A DNA stretch of 64,000 bases from Pseudomonas sp. IB20 (lineage in GTDB: Bacteria; Pseudomonadota; Gammaproteobacteria; Pseudomonadales; Pseudomonadaceae): contig NZ_CP046103.1 in the NCBI RefSeq assembly GCF_009707325.1, positions 2,708,012 to 2,772,011 on the forward strand, written 5' to 3'. This document shows positions 44,068-53,843 of this stretch, in pieces; the stretch's first letter is position 1, and each line of letters starts with the position of its first letter. The notes beneath the pieces are model-generated. The model did no database searches. It was given only the letters and a program-made list of their open reading frames with translations, and was not told the DNA's origin. Position numbers and translations under genes: made by a program.

Positions 44068-46148
44068 GCGAAGCGAACCTGGAAATACTCGCCAGCCGCG
44101 CGGGCCTGGCCGTCGATTGGATCGACGCAAACGGCCGCCCGCAACATGTAAAACCCGACGCCCTGCGCGCCGTCCTCAAAGGCCTGGGCCACCCGGCCGA
44201 TACCGACGCCGAGATCGATGCCAGCCTGCTGGAACTGGAGCGGGTGCAACAAGACAAACACCTGCCACCGCTGATGACCGTCGATACCGGCGAAGGCCTG
44301 GACCTGGCGCGCTACTTTGCTGCGGACACGCCGTGCCGGGTCAGCCTGGAAGGCGGCGAAACCCTAGAGCTACGCCTCGACGGCGACGCCGTGCTGCCCG
44401 GCATCATTGCCCTGGGCTATCACCAAGTGCACATCGATGACCAGACGTTCACCCTCGCCGTGGCGCCCATCCACTGCTACAGCGTGGCCGAAGCCGTCGA
44501 CAGCCAACTTTCCCGCGCCTGGGGTTTGAGCGCCCAGCTGTATGCGTTGCGCCGCCTGGGTGACGGCGGGTTTGGCGACACCCAGGCGCTGGAACACCTG
44601 GCCCGCTGCGCCGCCGAACGCGGCGCCGATGCCCTGGCGATCAGCCCGATGCACGCGATGTTCAGCGCCGACACCGAGCGCTACAGCCCGTATTCACCCT
44701 CCAGCCGCCTGTTCCTCAACAGCTTGTACGCCTCGCCCGCCTGCATCCTTGGCGAGCGCGAAGTGCGCAATGCCATTGAAGCCCTCGGCTTGGCCGAGGA
44801 GCTGCACGCACTTGAGCAAAACACCTTGATCGACTGGCCCGCCGCCGCCAAGGCCAAGCAACGCCTGTTACGCGCCTTGTACGAAGACTTCCGCCACGGC
44901 GAGCATCCACAACATGCCGACTTCTTGAGCTTCCGCCAGACCGGCGGCGAAGCCCTGGAAAACCACTGCCGCTTTGAAGCCGTGCAGGCCGTTCGCGCTG
45001 CTGCCGGTGAAGAACTCGACTGGCGCCACTGGCCCGAGGCCTGGCGCACGCCGCAGAGCCCAGCGCTGGTGCAATTCGCCGCAGAACACACGGATGAAAT
45101 CGGTTTTTACGCCTTCAGCCAATGGCTGATCGCGCGCTGCCTGGAACGTGCGCAACAAGCCGCGCGTGGCAGCGGCATGGGCGTGGGCTTGATCGCCGAC
45201 CTGGCCGTAGGCGCCGACGGCGGCGGCAGCCAGGCCTGGAGCCGTCAGGATGAGCTGCTGGCCAACCTCACCGTGGGCGCCCCGCCGGATATCCTCAACC
45301 GCGCCGGCCAAGGCTGGGGCATTTCCGCATTTTCCCCGGAAGGCCTCAAACGCCATGGTTTTCGCGCCTTTATCGAGATGCTGCGCGCCAACTTCGCCCA
45401 TGCCGGCGGCCTGCGTATTGACCATGTGATGGGCCTGCAACGCCTGTGGGTCATCCCCATGGAGGCTTCGCCGCGTGAAGGCGCGTACCTGTATTACCCG
45501 GTGGATGACTTGTTGCGGCTGCTGGCATTGGAGTCCCAACGCCATAAGGCAATTGTGCTGGGTGAAGACCTGGGCACCGTGCCCGATGGGCTGCGCGAGA
45601 AACTCATCGGCCGTTCGATTCTGGGCATGCGCGTGTTGCTGTTCGAACAAGGCCACGATGGCCAGTTCAAGCCGATCCTCGACTGGCCGGACAATGCCCT
45701 GGCGACCACCAGCACCCACGACCTGCCCACCCTCAACGGCTGGTGGCACAGCCGCGACATCGAGTGGAACATCCAACTCGGCCTGATCGACGCACCCACC
45801 GTGGAGCAATGGAGCGAGCACCGCCTGCGTGAACGCCAGGCGCTGCGCCAGGCCTTGAGCCAGGACCCGCAGAACTTCGTCGATGAAATCCGCAATGACA
45901 CCGACCATATGATCGACGCCAGCGTGCGCTACCTGGGCCACACCCGTGCGCCGCTGGTGTTGCTGCCGCTGGAAGATGCGCTGGGTATCGAAGAGCAAGC
46001 CAACCTGCCCGGCACCACCGACACCCACCCCAATTGGCGCCGTCGCCTGCCGGGTGAAGCCGCCAGCCTGCTCGACAACGCCGGCGCCGCCCGCCGCCTC
46101 GAGCTGTTGGCCGTCGCGCGCAACCAAGCCTATGAGCGTGACCGATGA
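44064..46148 (+). CDS. malQ: 4-alpha-glucanotransferase (amylomaltase)
   Basis: This 694-residue GH77 enzyme disproportionates maltodextrins and supplies substrate for glycogen and trehalose turnover. It starts at TTG 44064 after GGAGAGC, overlapping treZ by four bases. Motifs present: SAQLYALRRLGDGGFGD, SPMHAMF, FLNSLYASPACI, IADLAVGADGGGSQAWS, GAPPDILNRAGQGWG, and the catalytic Asp in LRIDHVMGLQRLWVIP followed by GEDLGTVPDGLRE. It overlaps treY by four bases. Confidence 0.95.
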   Translation: MSEANLEILASRAGLAVDWIDANGRPQHVKPDALRAVLKGLGHPADTDAEIDASLLELERVQQDKHLPPLMTVDTGEGLDLARYFAADTPCRVSLEGGETLELRLDGDAVLPGIIALGYHQVHIDDQTFTLAVAPIHCYSVAEAVDSQLSRAWGLSAQLYALRRLGDGGFGDTQALEHLARCAAERGADALAISPMHAMFSADTERYSPYSPSSRLFLNSLYASPACILGEREVRNAIEALGLAEELHALEQNTLIDWPAAAKAKQRLLRALYEDFRHGEHPQHADFLSFRQTGGEALENHCRFEAVQAVRAAAGEELDWRHWPEAWRTPQSPALVQFAAEHTDEIGFYAFSQWLIARCLERAQQAARGSGMGVGLIADLAVGADGGGSQAWSRQDELLANLTVGAPPDILNRAGQGWGISAFSPEGLKRHGFRAFIEMLRANFAHAGGLRIDHVMGLQRLWVIPMEASPREGAYLYYPVDDLLRLLALESQRHKAIVLGEDLGTVPDGLREKLIGRSILGMRVLLFEQGHDGQFKPILDWPDNALATTSTHDLPTLNGWWHSRDIEWNIQLGLIDAPTVEQWSEHRLRERQALRQALSQDPQNFVDEIRNDTDHMIDASVRYLGHTRAPLVLLPLEDALGIEEQANLPGTTDTHPNWRRRLPGEAASLLDNAGAARRLELLAVARNQAYERDR

Positions 46149-48901
46149 AAGCACTGCCCCTGCGTGCGACCCAGCGCCTGCAATTTCATAAAGGTTTCAC
46201 CCTGGATGACGCGGTGCCGTTGGTGCCGTACTTCGCCCAGTTGGGCATCAGCCATCTGTATGCCTCGCCCCTGCTCAGTGCGCGCGCCGGCTCTATGCAC
46301 GGCTACGACGTGGTCGACCCGACCACCGTCAACCCCGAACTGGGTGGCGAACCGGCTTTGCGTCGCCTGGTCGCCGCGTTGCGTGAGCATCAGATGGGCC
46401 TGATCCTCGATATTGTCTCCAACCATATGGCCGTGGGCGGTGCCGATAACCCGTGGTGGCTGGATCTGCTGGAATGGGGCCGTTTGAGCCCCTACAGCGA
46501 GTTCTTCGATATCCAGTGGCACTCGCCCGACCCGCTGCTCAAGGGCCAACTGCTGATGCCGTTCCTGGGCAGTGATTACGGCGAAGCCTTGCAAACCGGC
46601 ACGCTGACGCTGCATTTTGATGCCGGCCACGGCACGTTTCACCTCGAACATTACGAACACCGGTTCCCGATTTGCCCACGCGATTACGCGTTAATCCTCG
46701 GCACCGACGCGCTGCTCAAGCCTTTAGCCGAACGCTTCAGTGCCCTTGCTTATCAAGATGACGCCTACCACGAAGCCGCCTGGCTCAAGCAGGCGCTGGT
46801 TGAGCGCGCCACCGAAGGCGACGTGCTGCACGCCATCGAACAGCGGCTCACCGCGTTCGACGGGCGCCAACCCGAAGGTTTCAATCGCCTGCATAACCTG
46901 CTGGAACAACAGGTCTACCGCCTCGCTAGCTGGCGCACCGCTGCGGACGATATCAACTGGCGGCGTTTCTTCGATGTCAACGAGCTGGGCGGCCTGCGCG
47001 TAGAGCGCACCGCCGTGTTCGAAGCCACCCACGGCAAGATTTTCGAGCTGATCAGCGAAGGGTTGGTAGACGGCCTGCGCATCGACCATATCGACGGCCT
47101 GGCCGACCCGCGCGGTTACTGCCGCAAGCTGCGGCGTCGAGTGGATTCACTGGCGCCTGAGCGGCATTTGCCGATCTTCGTGGAGAAAATCCTCGGCGAA
47201 GGCGAAACCCTGCGCGAAGACTGGAAGGTGGACGGCACCACCGGCTACGAATTCATGAACCAGCTGTCGCTGCTGCAACATGATCCCGAAGGCTTTGCGC
47301 CGCTCGCCGAACTGTGGACGCGCCACAGCGAACGCCCCGCCGCCTTTATCGAAGAAGCCTGGCTGGCACGCCAGCAGATCCTCAACGGCTCGTTGGCCGG
47401 TGACTTTGAAAGCGTGGCCCAGGCCCTGCTGCAAGTGGCCCGTGACGACGTAATGACCCGTGACCTGACCCTGGGCGCGATCCGCCGCGCCTTGCAGGAA
47501 TTGATCGTGCACTTCCCGGTGTACCGCACTTACATCAGCGCGCGCGGGCGCAGCGAACGCGATGATGTGTTTTTCCTGCAGGCCCTGGCCGGTGCCCGCA
47601 GCACCTTGAGCGAGGGCGACTGGCCAGTGCTCGACCACCTGGAAAAATGGCTCGGCGGCCAACCGTGGCGCGATCGCTCGGTCGGCCGTGAACGCAAGAT
47701 GCTCAAGCATGCCTGCGTGCGTTTCCAGCAACTGACCTCCCCGGCCGCCGCCAAAGCTGTGGAAGACACCGCGTTCTATCGCTCGGCGGTGCTGCTGTCG
47801 CGTAACGACGTGGGCTTCAGCACCGAGCAGTTCAGCGCGCCGGTGGCCGAGTTTCACGCCATCAACCAACAGCGTTTGCAGACCTTTCCCGACAACCTGC
47901 TGGCCACTGCCACCCACGACCACAAGCGCGGCGAAGACACCCGCGCACGCTTGGCGGTACTCAGCGAGTGTGCGCCGTGGTACGCCGAACAGGTCGAGCA
48001 CTGGCGCACCCTCGCCGCCCCGTTGCGCCAGGACGCCAACACGCCGTCAGCCGGTGATGAGCTGATCCTTTACCAAGTGCTGCTCGGCAGTTGGCCGTTG
48101 GACGCGAACCCGGATATGCAGGGCTATCAACAACGCCTCTGGCAATGGCAGCAAAAAGCCCTGCGCGAAGCCAAGTTGCAAAGCAGCTGGAGCGCACCCA
48201 ACGACGCCTATGAACAAGGCGTCGAGGCCTTCCTGTCGCGGCTGTTGCTCAGCGAACCGGGCCAGGCGCTGCGCGCTGCCATCGCCACTGCCGCCCAGGC
48301 CATCGCCCCGGCCGGTGCGGTAAACGGCCTGGCGCAATCCTTGCTTCGTCTCACCGTGCCGGGTGTGCCGGACCTGTACCAGGGCGATGAGTTCTGGGAC
48401 TTCAGCCTGGTGGACCCGGACAACCGCCGCCCAGTGGATTTCAACGCACGGCAACACGCGTTGAACAATCCATCGGGCATCGACGAACTGTTGTCCCACT
48501 GGCGCGACGGGCGTGTCAAACAGGCGCTGATTGCGCAGGTGTTAGCCTTGCGCAAGGCTGATCCCGAGCTCTTTCGCAGCGGGCGCTACACACCGCTGGA
48601 GGTCACCGGCACACACGCTGAACACGTCGTCGCATTCTGTCGCGAACATCAAGGCAAACGCCTGATGGTGGTGGTGCCACGTTGGCCCCAGCGCCTGCTG
48701 GAAAAGGGTGAGCAGCCCCGCATCCATGCGCAGGTTTGGGGCGATACACGGGTGAAATTGCCGTTCGCCGACACAACACAAAACTGGAAGGGACTTTTTC
48801 ATACAGGCGCAGTCACACCAAACAAGGAGCTGTTAATCAGCGCTGCCCTGGGGGATTTCCCGGTCAATGTCTTTATTAATCCTGATGATCAAGAAAGCTG
48901 A
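46145..48901 (+). CDS. treY: Malto-oligosyltrehalose synthase
   Basis: This 918-residue GH13 enzyme converts the reducing-end glucose of maltooligosaccharides into a trehalose unit. Motifs: ILDIVSNHMAVGG, GLRIDHIDGLADPRGYC with the nucleophile Asp, EKILGEGE, TSTHDHKRGEDTRAR-like TATHDHKRGEDTRARL with the conserved Asp/His, and VPDLYQGDEFWD. The ATG overlaps the malQ stop by four bases. With TreZ it makes trehalose from glycogen-derived maltodextrin. Confidence 0.95.
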   Translation: MKALPLRATQRLQFHKGFTLDDAVPLVPYFAQLGISHLYASPLLSARAGSMHGYDVVDPTTVNPELGGEPALRRLVAALREHQMGLILDIVSNHMAVGGADNPWWLDLLEWGRLSPYSEFFDIQWHSPDPLLKGQLLMPFLGSDYGEALQTGTLTLHFDAGHGTFHLEHYEHRFPICPRDYALILGTDALLKPLAERFSALAYQDDAYHEAAWLKQALVERATEGDVLHAIEQRLTAFDGRQPEGFNRLHNLLEQQVYRLASWRTAADDINWRRFFDVNELGGLRVERTAVFEATHGKIFELISEGLVDGLRIDHIDGLADPRGYCRKLRRRVDSLAPERHLPIFVEKILGEGETLREDWKVDGTTGYEFMNQLSLLQHDPEGFAPLAELWTRHSERPAAFIEEAWLARQQILNGSLAGDFESVAQALLQVARDDVMTRDLTLGAIRRALQELIVHFPVYRTYISARGRSERDDVFFLQALAGARSTLSEGDWPVLDHLEKWLGGQPWRDRSVGRERKMLKHACVRFQQLTSPAAAKAVEDTAFYRSAVLLSRNDVGFSTEQFSAPVAEFHAINQQRLQTFPDNLLATATHDHKRGEDTRARLAVLSECAPWYAEQVEHWRTLAAPLRQDANTPSAGDELILYQVLLGSWPLDANPDMQGYQQRLWQWQQKALREAKLQSSWSAPNDAYEQGVEAFLSRLLLSEPGQALRAAIATAAQAIAPAGAVNGLAQSLLRLTVPGVPDLYQGDEFWDFSLVDPDNRRPVDFNARQHALNNPSGIDELLSHWRDGRVKQALIAQVLALRKADPELFRSGRYTPLEVTGTHAEHVVAFCREHQGKRLMVVVPRWPQRLLEKGEQPRIHAQVWGDTRVKLPFADTTQNWKGLFHTGAVTPNKELLISAALGDFPVNVFINPDDQES

Positions 48902-48925
48902 AACTTTTCTGTGAGGAGCATTGTG

Positions 48926-49204
48926 ATGAGTACTGAAGACAAACGCATACGCGAGTTGGCGCATCAGATCTGGGAATCAGAAGGCAAACCCCACGGTGAA
49001 GATGCACGCCACTGGGAGATGGCCCGCAAGCTGGCCGAAGCCGAAGCCCTGACCCCGAGCAAGCCCAAGGCTGGCGCCAAGCCGAAAACCGCGCCTAAGC
49101 CTGCGCCCAAAGCCAAGCCAACCAAACCACCGGCACCGGCCCCCAGCACACCGGCAGCGCCTGTGGCGAAAAAGCCGCCCGCGCCAAAAAAACCTAAGCC
49201 TTAA
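48926..49204 (+). CDS. DUF2934 protein with Pro/Lys/Ala-rich tail
   Basis: This 92-residue protein has an N-terminal DUF2934 domain (DKRIRELAHQIWESEGKPHGEDARHWEMARKLAEAEAL) and a low-complexity tail of Pro, Lys and Ala (KPKTAPKPAPKAKPTKPPAP). The ATG at 48926 follows GAGGAG. DUF2934 genes often sit in glycogen/trehalose loci but have no proven role. A terminator-like hairpin follows before glgX. Confidence 0.85.
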   Translation: MSTEDKRIRELAHQIWESEGKPHGEDARHWEMARKLAEAEALTPSKPKAGAKPKTAPKPAPKAKPTKPPAPAPSTPAAPVAKKPPAPKKPKP

Positions 49205-49222
49205 GCCTTTCAACCTTAGGGG

Positions 49223-49256
49223 CCTCCTCCCGGCGCTGCCGGCAGGAGGTTCGTTT
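49223..49256 (+). terminator. Terminator-like hairpin between DUF2934 and glgX
   Basis: CCTCCT (49223-49228) pairs with AGGAGG (49244-49249), with an inner CCGG/CCGG, followed by TTCGTTTT. It could attenuate transcription into glgX. Confidence 0.65.
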
Positions 49257-49335
49257 TCAATCACACATGCGTCAGCTGAACAATCGCCAGCACGATCTCG
49301 CTCGGCCCGAAAAACATCCTTGCAGGAGCAACTCA

Positions 49336-51492
49336 ATGAGCAAACCCGATAAAACCCAACCGACGCCGGAACACGAGCCGTCGCGGATTCGTGAAGGTTT
49401 GCCCTTCCCCCTAGGCGCCACCTGGGACGGCCTGGGTGTCAACTTTGCGCTGTTCTCAGCCAACGCCACCAAAGTCGAACTGTGCCTGTTTGACGATAGC
49501 GGCGAAGTGGAGCTGGAACGTATCGAACTGCCGGAATACACCGACGAAACCTTCCACGGCTACCTGCCCGACGCCCACCCCGGGCTGATTTACGGCTACC
49601 GCGTGTACGGTGCGTATGACCCGGCCAATGGTCACCGTTTCAACCACAACAAATTGCTGATCGACCCCTACGCCAAGCAACTGGTGGGCGAACTCAAATG
49701 GTCCGAGGCGTTGTTCGGCTACACCATCGGCCACCCCGATGACGACCTCAGTTTCGACGAACGCGACAGCGCACCCTTCGTGCCCAAGTGCAAGGTCATC
49801 GACCCGGCGCACACCTGGGGCAACGACCAGCCGGTGCGGGTGCCGTGGGACCGCACGATCATTTATGAAACCCACTTGCGCGGTATCAGCATGCGCCACC
49901 CTTCGGTCAGCGAGTCGGTGCGTGGCACCTGCGCAGGGCTGATGGAAGACGACGTGCTCAAGCACATCCGCCAGTTGGGCGTGTCATCGGTCGAACTGCT
50001 GCCGGTGCATGCGTTCGTCAACGACCAGCACTTGCTGCAAAAAGGCATGACCAACTACTGGGGCTACAACAGCATTGCCTTCTTTGCGCCAGACCCGCGC
50101 TACTTGGCCAGCGGCAAGATCGCCGAGTTCAAGGAGATGGTCGCGCACCTGCACGAGGCCAAGCTTGAGGTGATCCTCGACGTGGTCTACAACCACACCG
50201 CCGAAGGCAACGAGCGCGGCCCGACCTTGTCCATGCGTGGCATCGACAACGCCTCGTACTATCGCCTGATGCCCAATGACAAGCGCTTCTACATCAACGA
50301 TTCCGGCACCGGTAACACCCTCGACCTAAGTCACCCGTGCGTATTGCAAATGGTCACCGACTCGCTGCGGTACTGGGCCACCGAGATGCACGTGGACGGT
50401 TTCCGCTTTGACCTGGCGACCATTCTGGGCCGCTACCGCGATGGTTTCGATGAGCGTCACAGCTTCCTCGTGGCCTGCCGTCAGGACCCGGTGCTGCGCC
50501 AGGTAAAAATGATCGCCGAGCCGTGGGACTGCGGCCCCGGTGGCTACCAAGTGGGTAAGTTCCCACCGGGCTGGGTGGAGTGGAACGACCGTTTCCGCGA
50601 CACCGTGCGCGCCTTCTGGAAAGGCGACGACGGCCAGCTGGCAGACTTCGCCGCGCGCATGACCGCCTCGGGCGAGATGTTTAATCAGCGCGGTCGGCGC
50701 CCGTACAGCTCGGTGAACTTCATCACCGCCCACGATGGTTTCACCCTGCACGACCTGGTGTCGTACAACGACAAGCACAACGAAGCCAACGACGAAAACA
50801 ACCAGGACGGCAGCAATAACAACCTGTCCTGGAACCACGGCGTCGAAGGCCCCACCGATGACCCGCAAATCAACGCGCTGCGCCTGCGCCAGATGCGTAA
50901 CTTTTTCGCCACCCTGCTGCTGGCCCAGGGTACGCCGATGCTGGTGGCCGGTGACGAGTTCGCGCGAACCCAGCACGGCAACAACAACGCCTATTGCCAG
51001 GACAGTGAAATCGGCTGGGTCAACTGGGAGCTGGACGACGACGGCAAGGCGCTGCTCAAGTTTGTAAAACGCTTGATCAAGCTGCGCCTGGCCTATCCGA
51101 TTCTGCGCCGTGGTCGCTTCTTGGTCGGTGACTACAACGAAGACATCGGCGTGAAAGATGTCACCTGGCTGGCGCCGGATGGCAACGAGATGACCACCGA
51201 ACAGTGGCAAGACAGCCATGGCCGCTGCCTGGGCATGCTGATGGATGGCCGCGCCCAGGAAACCGGAATTCGTCGCCCGGGTGGCGATGCAACGTTGCTG
51301 CTGGTGGTCAACGCCCACCACGACATGGTCAATTTCCGCCTGCCGCCGGTGCCCGAGGGTGAATTCTGGACCTGCATGCTCGATACCAACGACCCGGCGG
51401 TACGGGGCCAGGAACGGTTTGATTTCGAGCACGAATACGCCGTCACCGGCCGCTCGCTGCTGTTGTTTGAACTGCAACACGACGAGGTGTGA
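49336..51492 (+). CDS. glgX: Glycogen debranching enzyme
   Basis: This 718-residue GH13 isoamylase-type enzyme removes limit-dextrin branches of glycogen. CBM48 (PLGATWDGLGVNFALFSANATKVELCLFD) leads the barrel: LDVVYNHTAEGNERG, VDGFRFDLATILGR with the nucleophile, AEPWDCGPGGYQVG with the acid/base, and NFITAHDGFTLHDLVSYN. The ATG at 49336 follows CAGGAG. One base after its stop starts the acyl-CoA dehydrogenase-like gene. Confidence 0.96.
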   Translation: MSKPDKTQPTPEHEPSRIREGLPFPLGATWDGLGVNFALFSANATKVELCLFDDSGEVELERIELPEYTDETFHGYLPDAHPGLIYGYRVYGAYDPANGHRFNHNKLLIDPYAKQLVGELKWSEALFGYTIGHPDDDLSFDERDSAPFVPKCKVIDPAHTWGNDQPVRVPWDRTIIYETHLRGISMRHPSVSESVRGTCAGLMEDDVLKHIRQLGVSSVELLPVHAFVNDQHLLQKGMTNYWGYNSIAFFAPDPRYLASGKIAEFKEMVAHLHEAKLEVILDVVYNHTAEGNERGPTLSMRGIDNASYYRLMPNDKRFYINDSGTGNTLDLSHPCVLQMVTDSLRYWATEMHVDGFRFDLATILGRYRDGFDERHSFLVACRQDPVLRQVKMIAEPWDCGPGGYQVGKFPPGWVEWNDRFRDTVRAFWKGDDGQLADFAARMTASGEMFNQRGRRPYSSVNFITAHDGFTLHDLVSYNDKHNEANDENNQDGSNNNLSWNHGVEGPTDDPQINALRLRQMRNFFATLLLAQGTPMLVAGDEFARTQHGNNNAYCQDSEIGWVNWELDDDGKALLKFVKRLIKLRLAYPILRRGRFLVGDYNEDIGVKDVTWLAPDGNEMTTEQWQDSHGRCLGMLMDGRAQETGIRRPGGDATLLLVVNAHHDMVNFRLPPVPEGEFWTCMLDTNDPAVRGQERFDFEHEYAVTGRSLLLFELQHDEV

Positions 51493-51493
51493 A

Positions 51494-52492
51494 ATGGCGT
51501 TGCATGGATTCCTTCAAGGCTTTCGGAGCTATGCGCACACGCAGGCTTTGGGGAGTGCCTTGAAGGCGCTTCAGGAGGAAGGCCTGGACCAGCTGCCGTT
51601 GCCCGGCAGCGGCCAGACGCTGGAGCGCTTCAGCCGTTTGGCGCAAGTGGCCGGGCATGATTTGCGCCTGTGCAAGTTGTTCGAAGGCCATACCGATGCC
51701 TTGGCGATCATCGCTGAGCTCAACAGCCCCTTGCCGCCTTTGGGCAGCGTTTGGGGCACCTGGGCCGCCGAGCCGCCCACGGCCAAGGTGCGCGTGCAGC
51801 GCGACGGCCACCGGTTGGTCGTCGACGGGCGTAAAGCCTGGTGTTCGGGCGCGGCGGTAGTCACCCATGGGCTGCTGACCGCCTGGGACGAAGAGGATCG
51901 CCAGCAACTGGTCGCCGTGGACATGCAGCAACCCGGCATCAGCGTGACTGACGAAGGCTGGAATGCCGTGGGTATGGCTGCCACGGGCAGTGTCGAGGTG
52001 GTGTTCGACGACGCCCGCGGCATCGCGGTCGGCGGCCCGGGGGATTACTTGTCACGCCCAGGCTTCTGGCAAGGCGGAATCGGCATCGCCGCGTGCTGGT
52101 ATGGCGGCGCACAACGCCTGGCCGAGGTGCTGCGCGAGCAATGCGCGAAACACCCGGAACCGCATGCGCTCGCCCATTTGGGCGCGGTAGACAGCGTGTT
52201 CAACAGCGCCGCTTGTGTGTTACGCGACAGTGCTGAACAGATCGACCGCGAACCCCAGGCCTGTGCGCGACAGCTTGCCCAACTGGCACGTGCCTGCGTC
52301 GAAGATACGGTTGAGCAGGTCATGCGCCATGTCGGTCGCGCGGTCGGTGCAGGGCCGTATTGTAAGGACCCGCACTTTGCCCAACTGATGGCCGACTTGC
52401 CGGTGTATATGCGCCAAAGTCATGCAGAACGCGACTTGGCGGCGTTGGGCGAGTTGGCCGCTGCAGACTCCGCACGGAGGTGGCATCTATGA
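51494..52492 (+). CDS. Acyl-CoA dehydrogenase-like protein, first gene of glgX-linked cassette
   Basis: This 332-residue protein resembles acyl-CoA dehydrogenases: an N-terminal helical part (RFSRLAQVAGHDLRLCKLFEGHTDALAIIAEL), a beta domain (GSVWGTWAAEPPTAKVRVQRDG and GRKAWCSGAAVVTHGLLTA with an FAD-loop feel), and a C-terminal helical bundle (HLGAVDSVFNSAACVLRDSAEQID). It is short for the family, and the usual catalytic Glu region is not obvious, so activity is uncertain. It starts one base after glgX and overlaps the PIG-L gene by four bases. It could oxidise an acyl or amino-sugar intermediate; that is inference. Confidence 0.7.
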   Translation: MALHGFLQGFRSYAHTQALGSALKALQEEGLDQLPLPGSGQTLERFSRLAQVAGHDLRLCKLFEGHTDALAIIAELNSPLPPLGSVWGTWAAEPPTAKVRVQRDGHRLVVDGRKAWCSGAAVVTHGLLTAWDEEDRQQLVAVDMQQPGISVTDEGWNAVGMAATGSVEVVFDDARGIAVGGPGDYLSRPGFWQGGIGIAACWYGGAQRLAEVLREQCAKHPEPHALAHLGAVDSVFNSAACVLRDSAEQIDREPQACARQLAQLARACVEDTVEQVMRHVGRAVGAGPYCKDPHFAQLMADLPVYMRQSHAERDLAALGELAAADSARRWHL

Positions 52493-53247
52493 AAGCTAAT
52501 CCGATCGTCGGCCAAGGTACCCCGCTGCATCAGTGGCAGACGTCGTCGCACATGGCCGATCTGCCCGAAATAAGCGTCGCGCAGTTGGTGCCCGAAGGCC
52601 ATCGCGCGGTGATCATTGCCCCTCATCCAGACGATGAAGTGCTCGGTTGTGGCGGCCTGTTGCAAGGCTTGGCCATGCTTGGCCGGCCGATTCAGCTGAT
52701 CTCCGTGACCGACGGCAGCGCCAGTCACCCAGGCTCCAGGCGTTGGCCGGTGGAACGCTTGAGCGTGGTGCGCCCGCAGGAATCGGCCCAGGCCCTGCAT
52801 CGCCTCGGCTTGCCGCTGCACAGTTTGAAATGGCTGCGCGCGGGCTTCGCCGACAGCCAAGTGGCTGCGCGCGAGGAGCAATTGAGCGCGTTCATCCAGC
52901 GTTATCTCAAGCCCACCGACGTGGTGTTCACCACCTGGCGCGAAGACGGTCATTGCGACCACGAAGCCGTCGGCCGCGCCAGTGCCAAAGCCGCCAAGGC
53001 GGTGGGCGCGACGTTGTATGAGTTGCCGGTATGGACCTGGCACTGGGCGACGCCCGAAGACAGCCAAGTGCCGTGGCACCGCGCACGCAAGATCCCGCTG
53101 ACACCCGAGGCGGTGGCGCGCAAACGCCACGCCATCCACGCCTTCGCCAGCCAGCTGGAGGGCGACCCGCAGATCGGCCTTCCGCCCGTGCTCGCACCTT
53201 ATGTGGTGGAGCGTTTGCTGCAACCTTTTGAAGTGGTGTTTGTATGA
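52489..53247 (+). CDS. PIG-L family deacetylase
   Basis: This 252-residue zinc-dependent N-deacetylase-type enzyme has the full motif APHPDDEVLGCGG, with His46, Asp48 (base) and Asp49 (zinc ligand), and the later DHEAVGRA with a zinc-ligand His. Relatives remove acetyl from GlcNAc-linked molecules (MshB, GlcNAc-PI, BshB). The ATG at 52489 has GGAGG before it. It overlaps both neighbours by four bases. Probable substrate: an N-acetylamino-sugar conjugate. Confidence 0.88.
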   Translation: MKANPIVGQGTPLHQWQTSSHMADLPEISVAQLVPEGHRAVIIAPHPDDEVLGCGGLLQGLAMLGRPIQLISVTDGSASHPGSRRWPVERLSVVRPQESAQALHRLGLPLHSLKWLRAGFADSQVAAREEQLSAFIQRYLKPTDVVFTTWREDGHCDHEAVGRASAKAAKAVGATLYELPVWTWHWATPEDSQVPWHRARKIPLTPEAVARKRHAIHAFASQLEGDPQIGLPPVLAPYVVERLLQPFEVVFV

Positions 53248-53843
53248 GTGTTGCCACGCCGTATTTCGATCAGCTGTTCGACGGCAATGACGATCCCTGG
53301 GCGTTTCGACAACGCTGGTACGAGCAGCGCAAACGCGCCTTGACCCTGGCGGTACTGCCCCGGCCACGCTACGCGTCGATCTTCGAACCCGGCTGCGCCA
53401 ATGGCGAACTGAGTGCTGAACTGGCGCCGCGCTGTGATCGGCTGGTGTGCTGTGACACGGCCGCCGCTGCCGTGGCGCTGGCAAAAACCCGGTTACTGGG
53501 CTTTCCCCACGCCCAGGTGCAGCAAAGCCGCCTGCCCGAGCAATGGCCGGCGGGCTCGTTCGAACTGATCGTGTTGAGCGAGCTGTGCTACTACCTCGAC
53601 GCCGAGGACTTGCATCGCTTGGTTGACCGCGCCCTCGCCTCGTTGACCGAAAACGGGCAACTGCTGGCCTGCCACTGGCGCCCAACCATCGAGGGCTGCC
53701 CGCAAACCGCCGAACAAGTGCATGCCCTGTTGCAACAACGGCTGGGCATGCCGGTTATGGTGCAGCATCACGAGCGTGATTTTCTACTCGACCTGTGGAG
53801 CCGTGACGGCGCCTCGGTCGCGTCCGTAGAGGGCTTGCGATGA
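53244..53843 (+). CDS. SAM-dependent methyltransferase, NodS-like
   Basis: This 199-residue methyltransferase has the SAM loop IFEPGCANGELSAELAPRC, a CDTAAAAVALAKTR acidic strand, and the later LSELCYYLDAEDLHRLV typical of the NodS/TehB-like group. NodS N-methylates the deacetylated amino sugar of Nod factor, which fits the adjacent deacetylase. The start overlaps PIG-L by four bases and the glycosyltransferase by four. Target unknown. Confidence 0.82.
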   Translation: MSVATPYFDQLFDGNDDPWAFRQRWYEQRKRALTLAVLPRPRYASIFEPGCANGELSAELAPRCDRLVCCDTAAAAVALAKTRLLGFPHAQVQQSRLPEQWPAGSFELIVLSELCYYLDAEDLHRLVDRALASLTENGQLLACHWRPTIEGCPQTAEQVHALLQQRLGMPVMVQHHERDFLLDLWSRDGASVASVEGLR